60,000 nt of DNA from Phoronis australis (taxonomy: Eukaryota; Phoronida; Phoronidae): NCBI GenBank assembly GCA_002633005.1, contig NMRA01000401.1, positions 271,827-331,826 of the forward strand, given 5' to 3'. How positions within the stretch are numbered: position 1 is the first letter of the stretch; every line of letters starts with the position of its first letter. The notes beneath the pieces were generated by a model. It saw only the letters and a list, made by a program, of their open reading frames with translations. It did no database searches and was not told the DNA's origin. The translations under genes were made by a program, and so were the position numbers. Positions 22,380-34,134 of this stretch are shown here, piece after piece.

Positions 22380-25300
22380 TGTCTCATCCCAACTGTGTTG
22401 AAAGTTAGTCCACTTACGAGGGTTTTTGAGAGTTGAATGGAGGCCCGGGAACTTGTAAGAAAGTCCAAAACGGGGAAGATCCGGGATATGGTCGGTGATA
22501 ACGATAACGACGAGTGACGCCTCGTCCGCGGAAGCGTTAACTTAGCAAACAGGAACATTTGGAACAAAGAAAAGAACGCAACATTGCGTTGGAAAGCGAA
22601 ATTAATACTCTTGTGAAGACAGTTGACATTTTTAACACCAGCAACCATGGATCTATTCGAAACGAATCGCGCCACATTATTTGAGAACATATTTGTAGGT
22701 TTATTTGAAACTAGGCAAAATGCAGCGAATGGAGTAAACGCCTGCAGGGTCCGCAAGTGATGTGATTTTGATTTGAATTTTGTCACGCATTGATAAATTT
22801 TCTAGTAGAGTTTCGAGTACGAGACCTAAGACCAGACCCAGAATATAGCTGATAGCAGTTTATGTTATTAAAATGAAATTATTGTGCATGCAAGTTTCGG
22901 ACTTTGTTACAAATGTGAGTTACTATATTAGCTTGGAACATGGTGTATTTCAATGTAGTATTTTTTCTCGATTTTACTGAATAATGGAAAACCAATTCCT
23001 AAATAAGGCGAGTTCGTCTCCAATCCTCAATTGTATAATGGTCGTGTGAGCGGTGGTGTGTCGTGTTCAACCGTACCGAACTTGTTTCATCTCAGTTTGA
23101 AGTTGAGTTTGTTTTGTGCCTTCAATAGTGCGAGCAGTCAGGCGGTGTTATTCTCAGCACGAAAACCCCCAGGGTTCAAATATACGTTGCTCCATAAGTG
23201 TGCGACAACGTCCGAACTACAGCGATCTTCGTTACATGTATTCGTACCTTCATTCAGAATTCTTTTGAAAGCACGATAGGTTCTGCAAATTAAAAGGGCA
23301 GCGAAATGTCAATAGGTTTGCTCTATGCCAGTACATACTATCAACGCGTTAGAAAAATTTCCCGGAGTCAGCATGAATCAGACAGCGGTTACTGGAAAGA
23401 AATTTACCCCCCTTGAAGGTTAAACCAATAAAATACATTACACTAGCACTCGCGTGAAATAGGTTGTCATTGATCATTCACAATCTCCTTCGACTCTTTG
23501 GACTGAACAAAACAGTCCCCTTGTTAGTTATTTTTTATCATCTTTCGTATTGAGAAATAAATACGTTTCCATCAGCGTGCAACTTTCATTCGTAATAATC
23601 TTCATTGACACCAGCATACGTCAGAAGTAGCCTCACGCCTTGAATTCCACGACTTGCTTGTGAAATTACTTGAGACAATCGTGACCAGTGGCTCTTGCAC
23701 CCATCAGCGACACGAATACAACGTCAAAAGGAGTAAGAGATAAATCAAGCCTTGGCGAACACCTTATGGAGTTGTGTATTGAGAATGGCAATACCTGTGT
23801 CGCCTTCCACATTTATAAATTCACATTAAGAAAATTTATGGCAACGTAATTTCGGGTGCAATAATTCACTTTTACTAAGGTCATTCGGTACGTAATTGTT
23901 TTCACTCATAAAATGGCTTGTGTCGTAATCACATATTTGATGTCTGAAAAAAATAATGATTTTTTATTAATACATGATCTGTGATTTACCTGAACAATCG
24001 GCGAAAATAATACAAAATGTATCTTTCCTGAACCAGCGGCCTAACGATTGTTTACGATCAGCGATTGTCCAAGTTCTGATCGGTCGAAAATCTCCCATTG
24101 ACTCTGATTGGTGGAAATTATCTGGCAATGCCAACATCGGTCGTTCGGTTGATTTATTTGTCGCCAGGATTTTAAATTTATAGAATTTAGTTGTTGACGG
24201 ATGCAGGGGTGTGAATGGGAACGTAAATTCTAGGGTTGTGCTAAAATGATTTAAAAAAGATATATAAATGCTACCTTTCTCGGCTATGAACAACACACGA
24301 TTGGGAAAACTCAAATTTATGAATAACGTGTTACCCATTTGACCAGTGAAACAATTATGCTGATAAAGCGCAAGGTTAAGGCATCATAGAAATTTTAAAG
24401 TAATCAAAAATCCCAAATTCTAGCCGTATTAAATTCGTACTTCCTCTCAAAAACCGACTTTTATCCAGGTCAAGTGTCGTTTTATAACTGGCTTCAAATT
24501 GTTCCCTACTCACATAAAGACGGATTGCCGGCTTTGGAAAAACTGACAGTTTCTTCCTGCTTCAGAGACTGATGAAATTTCAGGCTACGCCATTTATGGC
24601 CTGAGGATTATCATAGAATGTGACAGACTTGGAGCTATTTGTTTTGGCAAGAGCTATAAAACGACAAAATCAGTTGAATTTCTGTAATGTTATTACAAAT
24701 CGCCAATTCAAGCCGAAGCTGAAATCACTGCCGATGTCTACCATTAAACACGTTAAAATCCTCTGTTTAGTTAACACGTTCGACTGTTTCTGCCGATTTA
24801 GTGGGTTTATACTTCGCGTTGCTACTTATTTCTGTAAAATTATTTTACCGCTGAGAATGCCCCTTTAACACCCACCTTGACGTTGTCCCCTGGAACGCAC
24901 CTGCGCCCTTTCCGCTGGATTTGTCCTTATCAACTTCAATTGATATCCTGCAAACCATTACTTACTGCTAAGCTTATGTCGAACGCATAAATCGCTTTAC
25001 AACAATAAGTGACTTTTCACATATCTCATGTAAAGACATATATACACATCGTAGTTAAAGAAGTGTACGCTTCCATCACCTCTTTTCAAATCACTTATCT
25101 TAGGTTCCGCCCCAGACAAAGCCGTTGTTTAGTATTGTATCTTAATCAAATATTTTTGGTCACCGCGCCACTGCCCAAAGACGTGACACTTTGATTACCG
25201 CTTCATTCAAGTATTGTGATCAGTTTCAAACGCGCGCGTGGCGTTCCGCACTTTATTTGACACGTCGACCCTTGTTTGCCCCAGCAAGGAAAACGCTGAG

Positions 25301-26390
25301 AATGTAGTCTAATACGGCGTTCACACGAAGTCTGATCACGAGGCAAATTGGATGCCCGATTCCCGCCTGAAAAAGTTCTCATCTAAACTGTCGTCAGACG
25401 TGTACTTATCGTCTGCTCGATGTCAGAAGGAAGAACCACTTTCTTACCATGAAAGGGCTGCACTAAATAGCGAAGGAACTCGTGGTTAAATTTTGCTCGC
25501 CCATGCAGATCTCACGTGTAGAACAGCGTTCGCATGCAGTCAGTTCACAAGGCAAATCGAACGACTGCCATCTGCGAAATAGTCGTCTTGAGAATAGCCG
25601 TCAGATCCGAGTTATGTGTTAACAAATTAACAAATATGCCTTCTGGAGGAAGACAAGTGGTGACTAAGCCTTGTTCTCTCATAGTGATTGCACACGATTG
25701 GCCACATCATTGGCGTAGTGCTTGCGACAAGCCATTGGCTGCGTTGGACTTGACATTGTCAATGCCTCTGGCTGAATAACTCAGCGTAATCACGATAACA
25801 TTATGGGTAACTCAGCGTAATCAAATGGAAAGTGGTGGAGTAGAAGTTGTTGCAACCAACCGCGGCTCCTTTCACCTTCAAACGATTTTACTGACCTGTT
25901 CAAGATGACAATTTGACAAAGAGTCTCAACCTTGGACCTCATTGGAGTCGCACTTTTCGAGAATTTTTTACCTTTCTAAAGCTGTTTTCTTTTTAATAAA
26001 CAAGTGTTAATTTGTAGCGATTGACGATCTAGTTTGGCTTGTCTTACCACGTCTTATATTGCATTAAATAAATGCCGGCGAAGTGTCTAGCTACAGTTAC
26101 TGTGCGATTCTAAGATTCATTTTCCTACATGAAGCGCACGTCTGAATCGGGTCAAGCTGCTCTAGATGAAGTTGTTCTAAGGTAACCTGAATAGCATGGA
26201 CATGACGTAACTTGTGCCGTGCGACATTCCCTTTCTCGACCCTTGGGCTTGTTGGCATGACATCGTGGCCACAAGGAAAGTAGTTTTAAAATGCAACATT
26301 CACACTGTAATGAGGTTTTTGAAATGGAGTACGACGTTACAGTAACACACGTTGTCACACCCTTTGCTTGGCCCACGTTAGTGCTGCATT
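22380..26390. other. Intergenic, one family 7 repeat
   Basis: The longest frame (minus, 23967-24338) has an antiparallel open frame across half its length and no recognisable domain. Confidence 0.45.
24649..24716 (+). repeat. Dispersed repeat, family 7, copy 1
   Basis: AGAGCTATAAAACGACAAAA-TCAGTTG and GTTATTACAAATCGCCAATT match 29403-29465 at most positions. Only two copies are in the window; the ends are undefined. Confidence 0.5.
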
Positions 26391-26391
26391 G

Positions 26392-26637
26392 CATGCGCGC
26401 ACCCGGGGGGGGGGTCGAGCCCCCCATTTGGGGAAGTGGGAAGAGGGCAAAAGGGTCCGCCTCAGAGAAACAAAAACTCCGAAAGAAGTAGGAGAGACAA
26501 AAATTTACTAAAAAGCAAAAACTATCAAAATTCCGCGAATGCACAATTCATAGCTCTGAACGTAACCCGTGAATATTGGTATAAGGTCCACGTTCTCAAA
26601 ATTCGAACCCCCCATTTTTAGGCTGGGTATGCGCAAG
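26392..26637 (+). repeat. MITE-like repeat, family 2, copy 3
   Basis: GCATGCGCGCACCCGGGG at the left and AGGCTGGGTATGCGCAAG at the right, with GGGTCCGCCTCAGAGAAAC, GAATGCACAATTCATAG and AAGGTCCACGTTCTCAAAAT between. GCATT occurs at both borders (a possible target duplication). Confidence 0.75.
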
Positions 26638-27380
26638 CATTGGTGGGGTCTCTAGCTGTGATCACGCTGCATCCGACCTGCATCGTGTGTTCACTATTCA
26701 CAATACTGCTTGGTTCAGCCAAAACTATACTCAACAAACGAGGGCGCAGCGAAAGAACGGACATCGCGTGTCGGATATTTTTAATTGGATATGGTGAGGA
26801 GTTGTATCCGAGTTGGAAACGGACGGTCTGGCGGACCAAACGCTTACAGCCTGGTCCACCGACACTACTTGAAATAGGTCTACGGTATCCGCAGGCGATG
26901 TACTGCCTAACCTTTGACGGGCCTTTGCACGTGATTATTTCCGACGGTGGATCGAACTTATGATCTGCCTTATGATCAAACGACATGTGAAAACTGCACG
27001 AGACTATAATTAACATAATTGTAATTTCCAAACGAACTAAAATAATGTTAATGGCATTGAATCTAGCTGTAGTAGCAATCGAGAGCCTACTCGCTTCACG
27101 CCGTACTTCATATAAAGTTAGGAACGCCTTCTCGATGTATCAACTTTAAAAAGTAGCGTTTTACAATACGAGCTGTTAGTAATCATTTCATGAAGAATAT
27201 AAATCGGTAAATAAAACAACAAGAATGGATCAACTGAAATTTGAAATTTTCGGATGTAATAACTTACTTTGTCAACAAAAACAGAAATAAAGTAAAATCA
27301 AACACAAAATGACAATTGACATATAAGATATGGTGTAATGAAAATGATACATTTTTGCGTAAAAAATTCAATGACATATT

Positions 27381-27635
27381 TTAAGAAGTTTTTATGTTCA
27401 ATCCATGAGGTTCTATTGTATTAAGTTTGTCTATCCAATATTGTTCTCTTTTGAGTCTGTGAGGGGTACTGGGGTGTTGGAGTTTTTCTATTATTTGTAC
27501 AGAAAGATCTTGAATATTATGGTTTTTGGAACTGAAATGATTACCTATAGTATCAGAAATGTTTTTATGTATTATGTTAAATCTAGGATTACGAAACCGA
27601 GTTTCAAAAATGTGTGATCTATAGTGCCATATCAT
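27381..27635 (-). pseudogene. GIY-YIG endonuclease C-terminal fragment of a Penelope-like retroelement
   Basis: The 3' end of an open frame reads with the spacing of the GIY-YIG nuclease tail fused to Penelope-like reverse transcriptases. It has an HF...HNIQDLSVQIIEK segment, then LKREQYWIDKLNTIEPHGLN at the C-terminus. Just upstream (about 27636-27690) another frame has C...VYLNCPND, like the start of the same domain (VIYLxxCP), followed by a stop. This suggests a frameshift. No reverse transcriptase domain could be read further upstream (27.7-28.7 kb), so this is a 5'-truncated, decayed copy. The family call rests on remembered motif order, not a search. Confidence 0.7.
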
Positions 27636-27639
27636 TTGG

Positions 27640-30350
27640 ACAATTTAAGTAAACTGTTGCAAAATGTACAGAGGGCTCCGCGTTGCACATCAGTGAATGG
27701 TCGCAATAGGGATTTATTATTCACTAAGTCAATATTTTCATCTGATTCGTCTTGAAATGCGTGTTCCTCTCCGCGATTACTTTTGTAAAATAATATAACG
27801 TTGTGACTTGTAACGAAATTGTTGAACCATGTGATGAACCATTCAGAGAAACGTTACGACCATTTTGCCCTGATACAGAATGCTATAGTGACATTGGACC
27901 TACTTTTATGCAAGAAGCACGCCATTTTCTACTCTTGGCATCAAATTTCCTGAACAAGATTAAGCCCACCGAGTCTGCGTTAACTGGCATGTTTTTATAC
28001 CATAGTGGGTTCAGGTCGGATGAAAGATTCACAATGTATTTTTTCGTACAGAACATCACATTATTCATTTCAACTTAAGTGTACTTCTAGTTTGATGCAT
28101 GTTGTCTTAAGTGCGGAATAATATTTTTCGGAAATACCATTTCACATTTTTAATTGCAAACATCCTAACCAATTTACGCACAAATTAATCAACTCTAAGA
28201 AGCAAATTTGGAAATCGGTGTAAGCGGGTTTCAAGATAGGGATTACGAAGGAAGACAGTGTACAGTAATCTTATCGTGAAGCTTACAATGTTACCTTAGC
28301 GTCTGAAAAGGGTGGATTATTGGCCAAAGGCGAAGGATTAAACTCAGACATAAATCGGAAGGCATGATTGTTCTGTATTACCATTTGTGAGAAATAAATG
28401 GCAAGTTTATTTAACCTATTTGAATGGTGTTGAGTCAAAACATGAAATATCAAAAGATGCGTGTTCCCGAAGTCGGATTTTAAGTATAACCTTCCCACAA
28501 AGTGGCTGTCGTGTTACGCTAAGGACAGCACGATAACCGCCGCGGGTGCGGCAGTTACAAAATTTTAAGCAAATGTTGCCTAATTCAGACGACACCCTCG
28601 GGGGCAACTGTGGCCTGACTAGATAGTTTAGGGTTTCAAGCAGCAAAATCCTTACAGCTTGTACAATCATAAACCATAATTTAAACTATAACCAATGACG
28701 TGACAATCAACATAACAAAACCTAACGTCATTTAATGAGTGCATACTATTTAGGGTAGAACGTGACGCATTTTTAGCAGTATGGTTTCACTTTTGGCGTG
28801 TTCATGGAGCTTGTAATTCCACGAAGAGGGAGTTATACGAAAAACTAGCGGCCCATATGAAGAGTCTGCAAATGCTGTATTTAAGCTATTTTGAAAAGTA
28901 TTTTACATAGGATACAAAAGAAAATGTTCAAATACTGGGAAGTTTCGTAGATACAAGAATCTCGCCGAATAAGCTAGTGATAACGTGCTTTACATGTTAA
29001 ATGACGATATCTCGTGTCCTTGCGTTTTCGCACGAATTTAATCGATAGAGAACGCATGTCTGTTCTTGACTGGAATGTGTAAATTTGTCAGCTTTCATGC
29101 AGGGCGCACGTCAAGCGATTTACCGTGCAGAGGCTCCGACTATTAGCGGCTAACCAGTGACACTGTAAACTGACGGATCGGAGTGATGCAGATACAATAT
29201 TAGAAGTAGTAGCATTGAAACTGATTATTATTAATAGGACAATGCCTGAAAAATTCAATAAAGAATTAATAGCTATGACTACAACTTCAAGTTTAATAAA
29301 ATCGTCGCCACGATAACACAGTTCCAGTCAGGGGACATTATTGTTTTTACGCCGAGAATATTGTTGCACGGGACAAGCTTCTTGACAGTGATCAGATTTG
29401 ATCAGAGCTACAAAACAATAAAATCAGTTGTTTTTGTGATATTATTGCACATCGTCAATTCTCGGCGATATCTGGCCTCCATTCTGTGTTTCGAGGTAGG
29501 ACTTACCTAAGCTAGGCAACAAAGTGCTGGCTGCGTTCGCTGCGACCACCAAGTTTGATTCCGCCCTGTGGCTGATCTAAAAAAAATCTCTTCTCTTTTT
29601 GACGACGATGCCATTTTCAAGTATATGCAGACTAATCCGATTCTGGTGTCAAAAAACAAAACCAAAAAAAAACAGTGTCTCAGCCACGAAGCCAAAATCC
29701 TTTGCATTCCGGAAAACCGAACCGTTTGCTATGAAAACATTGGTCGTGTTTTCCCTGGAGATTCTGTTAGTGGAAGGGTTGACAGGGACGTGACGCCAAT
29801 TTGGGAGTGCATTTCGTCCTTTCAGATCTTCAGTAAGGTATCTGCTCTATTATGCATCATCTCGGGTGTGTTCTTCGGTTTTGTGACATTGTCTACGTTG
29901 GCCAACGCAAGGTTGCATAATCTAGCTGAGGACACTAAAACCTACGCCCTTCCCCGTTTCACTAGAACGCGCAAACATGGATAGGCCTACTCTTCGTGAG
30001 TTCGATACGAGCGGTGTCCTTGGTTCTAGCGAGAGATGTCATTTGCCAGAACAGGTTATTGTATTAAAAACGCGCGTGGCGGACTGGTTATTGGCCCACT
30101 TGAAATACATTTGAAAAAGTTCATTAACAGTATTTCTTAAACTATTTCATCAAGACCTTGTGCCAAAATATGTAGTTTTGGCAACGAAGTCGGGCGTACT
30201 GCACGGCCATGCTTTGTCTCGGACGTGACTAAGTGTCGCCATATCCCGTTTTTACATAAATCTGATGCGTCATAACATTAAGAGCACGCACGTTTTGCGA
30301 AGAGTAGTATCATAGCAGAGACTAGACAACCCCGACCTATTCTGGCTCAT
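27640..30350. other. Intergenic, possible retroelement debris and a weak open frame
   Basis: The first few hundred bases may belong to the decayed Penelope-like copy. The plus frame with first ATG at 29625 is treated under findings. Confidence 0.4.
29403..29465 (+). repeat. Dispersed repeat, family 7, copy 2
   Basis: AGAGCTACAAAACAATAAAA-TCAGTTG and ATTATTGCACATCGTCAATT, paired with 24649-24716. Confidence 0.5.
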
Positions 30351-30353
30351 CAT

Positions 30354-30498
30354 TGCAAAGGCAGATCCAGGATTTTAAGTTGGGGGGGGGGGCAAGACAG
30401 AGTATAAGCCAGGATTTTGCCAGTCGGACATTCGCACCCCGAACTGCAAAATGGAATCTGGGAGAATTTTAGGGAGGTCCCCTTTAAATCCGCCACTT
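30354..30498 (+). repeat. MITE-like repeat, family 1, copy 3
   Basis: GCAGATCCAGGATTTTAAGT, a G-run, GCCAGGATTTTGCC and ATGGAATCTGGGAGAATTTT, ending AAATCCGCCACTT. Both ends are recognisable. Confidence 0.75.
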
Positions 30499-30499
30499 A

Positions 30500-31330
30500 A
30501 TTGGTCATTGTAATGGCGTCAAGTAACTTAGCAACGAAAATTGGCCCTCCCAACTGGACACCAGTGGCGGCAGCACATTGTCCAGGAAAACTGCGCTGGT
30601 GTTATCCCGTAATGTGCACATTTAGTACGGACTAACATTTATCTAGTTAACTCAGTAACTTTTTATAAAAGAAAGTCAATATTCCTGAACTTGACTGTAA
30701 TTTCGTTTTGCATGAAGCCGATTTCTCTTTGGACACTGGGACGACGCTACCTTATGTGTGTAAATGGGTTCTGTGGTAAAGGACGTGGAAATGTCTCGGG
30801 CTGAGTTTTTCATCATTTGATAGCTTCTCATCAGATACCCATTTTCCCAGGTCTTGTGTTGGCAGCGCTACTAATACAGGAGGACACTCTTTGTACAAAA
30901 GTTGGAGTACAAAATGACAGACTTACACTTGCACACTTCGGTTAAGAACTTATAACATCGACAGTTATATTATCTTGTAAATAACCAAAACCAAAACGAG
31001 TTAACGTGACGCTTGTACCGCACTGGAATGCTCAAAGAATTAACTCTCCAGTGACGTCATTAAAATTCTGTCACAAGGCGAGAGAACAAATTGAATTCAG
31101 CAAAGCAATAAGTACCTCCAGGAATTTTTTTAAAAAGATCGGATCAAGGATTTTTTAAAAAGAAGAGCCCAAGTCAATGATTTGAAAATTCTAGATTTCT
31201 GGACCCCTTGACAACCATGCCAATAAGTACCTCAACAACCAGTAGCCCGTTTTCCAGAAATTTGTTGATTTTTCACCACTATATCGTTAAATGGTTTCAT
31301 GTATATATACATAAGACAAGACTTATAGTT
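30500..31330. other. Intergenic spacer downstream of hes, nothing recognised
   Basis: AT-rich sequence between a family 1 repeat and the hes polyA site; no frame with a recognisable product. Confidence 0.45.
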
Positions 31331-31348
31331 GCATAACAAAATAAAAAC

Positions 31349-31354
31349 TTTATT
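31349..31354 (-). terminator. PolyA signal of hes
   Basis: The minus strand reads AATAAA, about 370 bases after the hes stop codon, giving a 3' UTR of ordinary length (about 31330-31721). The UTR contains one K-box-like TGTGAT on the minus strand (31507-31502). Confidence 0.6.
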
Positions 31355-31721
31355 CACTCTCAATATACTCTTAGCAATAATAGTAATAAAATCTATGTAC
31401 AATCCTGGAAGAACTTCGATTTTGTATTGAGATCCTTTTGGCAACTAACTGTTAAAATATGATCAATAGAAACAATTCCATTTCAAACTTCAACACCTAT
31501 AATCACAGATACACTCGAACAAGAATACAATCAGCCATACCAGAAGGTGCCGTTGGGCATAACGGCTCAAGACACATGTGGACGACAGATGAATCCCATT
31601 CGTCCTGTAAGACTCGACTCACTCAACACGATTCTGAATACAAATTCACTCGACTAGAAAGCGCAGCACAGCACAGCGTCGTAGGACGTCACGAATGTCT
31701 ACAGTGAGCTGCCAGCAACTT

Positions 31722-33662
31722 TCACCACGGTCTCCATACTTGTTTCCTCTCTAATAAAGGAGGCGGAGAACTTCCAAACATCTGTTGTGGCGAGATGTTG
31801 CTCGGCAGCATCAAAAATGGAGCAGAAATATTGAGTACGTTCTCTGTTGGTGCCGCCGGCCTGATTGGCGTTACAGATGATTGTTGGACTGGCGATGTCT
31901 TGGGCACAGGCTGAGGCGCGGTGGCGACAGAACAGTTTGAGGGCGCGGATGGACTACCAACAGCAGGACTGGCGTAAACAGGAATCACGTAGCTCTGTGT
32001 TTGGTTGCCACCTAGAACGTTTCCTGGTACAACAAAACTTAATTCTCCAGTTGGTAAACGAGCGGGAACAATCTGTATACCACTGAATACTTTTGCTTGA
32101 TCACTGCTAACCACTACGTTGGCTTGATTTTGGCGTATGTGACTGACTGCATGTCCTTGTTGGTAAGTACCAACAGTAGACGGGTTTAACTCCATGTTGC
32201 TGAGCTGGTAACCCGTCTGAACGTTGACCGGCAGGCAGGCAGAGGCGCTGGACACGGGTAATCCTTGACTACTTGGTGGAGTATTTTGGACACGTCTGGC
32301 AAGATGATTCAGCAATCGCGTGCGAAGTTCAACGTCAACTCCATCTATCGTACTCAAGTAGCGACTGACTTCTGTAGCACATTCACTAAATCCGGCATGA
32401 TATTTATTTAATGTCGATGGATCGCTGGAGACGGCAACTGCAAAGCAAAGAATTCTTAGTTTACACGAAAGTTCAAAACAATCAGAGAAATACAGTTGCA
32501 GACCCGAAAATCATTTACCTTTTTAAGAAGACCTCTAAATCAAACAAACTACGACATTGGATTTGCCTGGACACGACATAAATTACCGTAACTCTGCGCG
32601 ACACGTGCCAAAGATCAGAACGTCATGATCAGACAAGTCTGTTGTCAAGGGAGGTGAGGTGTCACGATGGTTGCGGAAGTTTATGCAATTTTATAACAAA
32701 AATGCTCTACCTCACTCGCCATTTAAATTGATGGATAGGATTTTAAACGTGTTAGCTCGTTAGGACTAACGTTGCACGACCTCATTAAAATTCTAAGAAC
32801 TCTTTTAGGCTCAACCGGAATACAAGAGAAATAAAAACAACTGATTTCGTCAATGGAAGAAATTAAATGTGTAATTTGTTGCAATATCGATAGGTTATCT
32901 ATCTCTGTTTGGGCATGTACCTGAAAACTGTTGTCTTTGTATGTTTTTTAAATGTTTCACAGTCATCTCCAATATGTCAGCTTTTTCCATTTTTGAATGT
33001 CTTGAGCCCTGTAATTAAGAAAATAAGTGAAACTTGGTGGGTAACAACCATAAATTAAATAATGTATGCCTCACAACCACGCTATAAATTCACTGTTCTA
33101 AAAAGCCCCGTCACAGACCGTGGGAAAACTTAGTCATGAATAGTCGAACTGGCACAAGCGGTCTTACTTGTGTTTATCTAACACTGAACTGTAAATAAAC
33201 CCGGTCTTTATACTATTGTAACTGGCCAGTAAAGTTTGATAGCAAGAAAAAGTCTCTGTGTTGAATTGTATACAGACACAATGAAACAGCTGTTTGGTAA
33301 GAGTATACACATAATATTTGGAAAGGCATGGATCAAAATCAGTCGTCAGTTTGGCATAACCACTACTCCTCCGTACCTCTTTTTTCAGAACTTCCAAAAG
33401 CAAAGCTTTCAATTCTGACAAACTCGCGTTTATTCTGGCCCTTCGTCTCTTTTCCATAATCGGCTTGGCACTCTGAAATAACGATGCAGATGTAGGATAC
33501 ACTGGGTGACAATAAATAATGAAAAAGTTGTAATAAAAATACTTATTATTTACGTGTGATTAAAATGCATAAAACTGTGAAATAACTTACCTTTCTGCTC
33601 TCCTTATTAGGACTTTCAGGCGAATTTTCTGTCTTCATTTTGGCGTCTTCTGAAGCAGTCAT
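31722..33662 (-). CDS. hes: Hes/Hairy-type bHLH-Orange-WRPW transcriptional repressor, complete, four exons
   Basis: Spliced coding exons on the minus strand are 33662-33591, 33472-33377, 33008-32921 and 32437-31722 (stop TGA at 31724-31722), giving 323 residues. All introns have GT/AG ends: 118, 368 and 483 bp, in phases 0, 0 and 1. Residues 27-39 form the basic region [13 protein letters not shown] with the proline that distinguishes Hes/Hairy proteins. Helix 1 follows to about residue 55. The loop contains SRHSKMEK, and helix 2 is [13 protein letters not shown] (66-78). An Orange domain spans about 97-137 (KYHAGFSEC, then EVSRYL). A Ser/Pro/Gln-rich linker leads to WRPW at 320-323, the Groucho/TLE-binding tail. 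From family knowledge, such proteins are nuclear dimeric repressors induced by Notch, and vertebrate HES1 has the same four-exon layout. The length is somewhat above HES1 (about 280) because of a long linker. The start is the first ATG of an exon that ends at a consensus GTAAGT donor. Orthology to one vertebrate HES gene is not assigned. Confidence 0.96.
33119..33126 (+). promoter_or_regulatory. Su(H)/RBPJ-type site in hes intron 2
   Basis: CGTGGGAA lies inside the 368-bp second intron (33009-33376). A CACAAG N-box-like motif, a Hes target type, lies about 30 bases away. Single 6- to 8-mers are weak evidence alone; the value comes from the cluster of four around one gene. Confidence 0.4.
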
Positions 33663-33741
33663 TTTTTGCGTTGCAGAGATTGCATGTGTTGGAATGTGCA
33701 GTGTCTATGGGAATGTAAACTACGGTGTAGTTGCGCGGGGC

Positions 33742-33748
33742 ATAAATA
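33742..33748 (-). promoter_or_regulatory. TATA-like box upstream of hes
   Basis: The minus strand reads TATTTAT here, 80 bases upstream of the hes ATG (33662). This would put a start site near 33715 and give a short 5' leader of about 50 bases. A minus-strand CCAAT sits at 33900-33896, and an inverted one is formed by the plus-strand CCAAT at about 33849. The motif match is direct; promoter function and start site are inferred. Confidence 0.4.
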
Positions 33749-33805
33749 CCGATAGACTTATCTTTTGCACCTTTTGTAAGCACAGGTATGACGCATAGGC
33801 TGAAT

Positions 33806-33813
33806 CGTGGGAA
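33806..33813 (+). promoter_or_regulatory. Su(H)/RBPJ-type site, hes proximal promoter
   Basis: CGTGGGAA matches the Su(H)/CBF1 consensus YGTGRGAA exactly. It lies about 145 bases upstream of the hes ATG and about 60 bases upstream of the TATA-like box, where Notch-response sites of Hes genes usually lie. Function is inferred. Confidence 0.6.
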
Positions 33814-33992
33814 AGTTGAGCCCACATGGAAATACCTGAGCAGTAGACCAATCAACATCCTGGCCGTTATCATAGCTCGTGTGCGACGCGTTGCCATTGG
33901 ACGACTGCTTGCTGAACGGCCCGTCACGGTGTGTCGGGACAGTAATTCAGATGTCAATCATACCTTATCGCTATTGTAATGTAAACTAGAAG

Positions 33993-33998
33993 CACGTG
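33993..33998. promoter_or_regulatory. CACGTG box upstream of hes (possible autoregulatory site)
   Basis: A palindromic CACGTG with GC flanks lies between the two nearer Su(H)-type sites. Hes/Hairy dimers bind class B/C boxes and N-boxes and often repress their own promoters, so this is a plausible feedback site. Any bHLH factor could use it. Confidence 0.3.
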
Positions 33999-34016
33999 CG
34001 GCTACCTTTGTGGTAG

Positions 34017-34024
34017 TGTGGGAA
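34017..34024 (+). promoter_or_regulatory. Su(H)/RBPJ-type site, hes upstream region
   Basis: TGTGGGAA is an exact match to YGTGRGAA. It lies 20 bases from a CACGTG box at 33993-33998, the class of E-box that Hes dimers can bind. Its orientation is the same as at the sites at 33806 and 34135. Confidence 0.55.
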
Positions 34025-34134
34025 AACCACGCCCCCTAAGTGTTGACTTTGGCCACCTGTAAACAGTTTTTTCATATGCCACAGGTGATATGACGATACC
34101 TAATCTTAACGATTGTGCGTAGAGCGCTGTGAAG

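Noticed and set aside
22208-22786. 192-codon minus-strand open frame
   Set aside because: Its C-terminal third is the family 2 MITE; the rest matches nothing known.
26618-27031. Overlapping long frames on both strands (137 and 107 codons)
   Set aside because: Mirror frames without recognisable domains; likely chance in a locally GC-richer stretch.
31459-31707. 82-codon plus-strand frame next to hes
   Set aside because: It lies within the hes 3' UTR on the opposite strand and has no protein signature.
33616-33979. Open frames on both strands just upstream of hes exon 1
   Set aside because: They cover the hes start exon in the wrong frame and the promoter with its Su(H)-type sites and TATA-like box.
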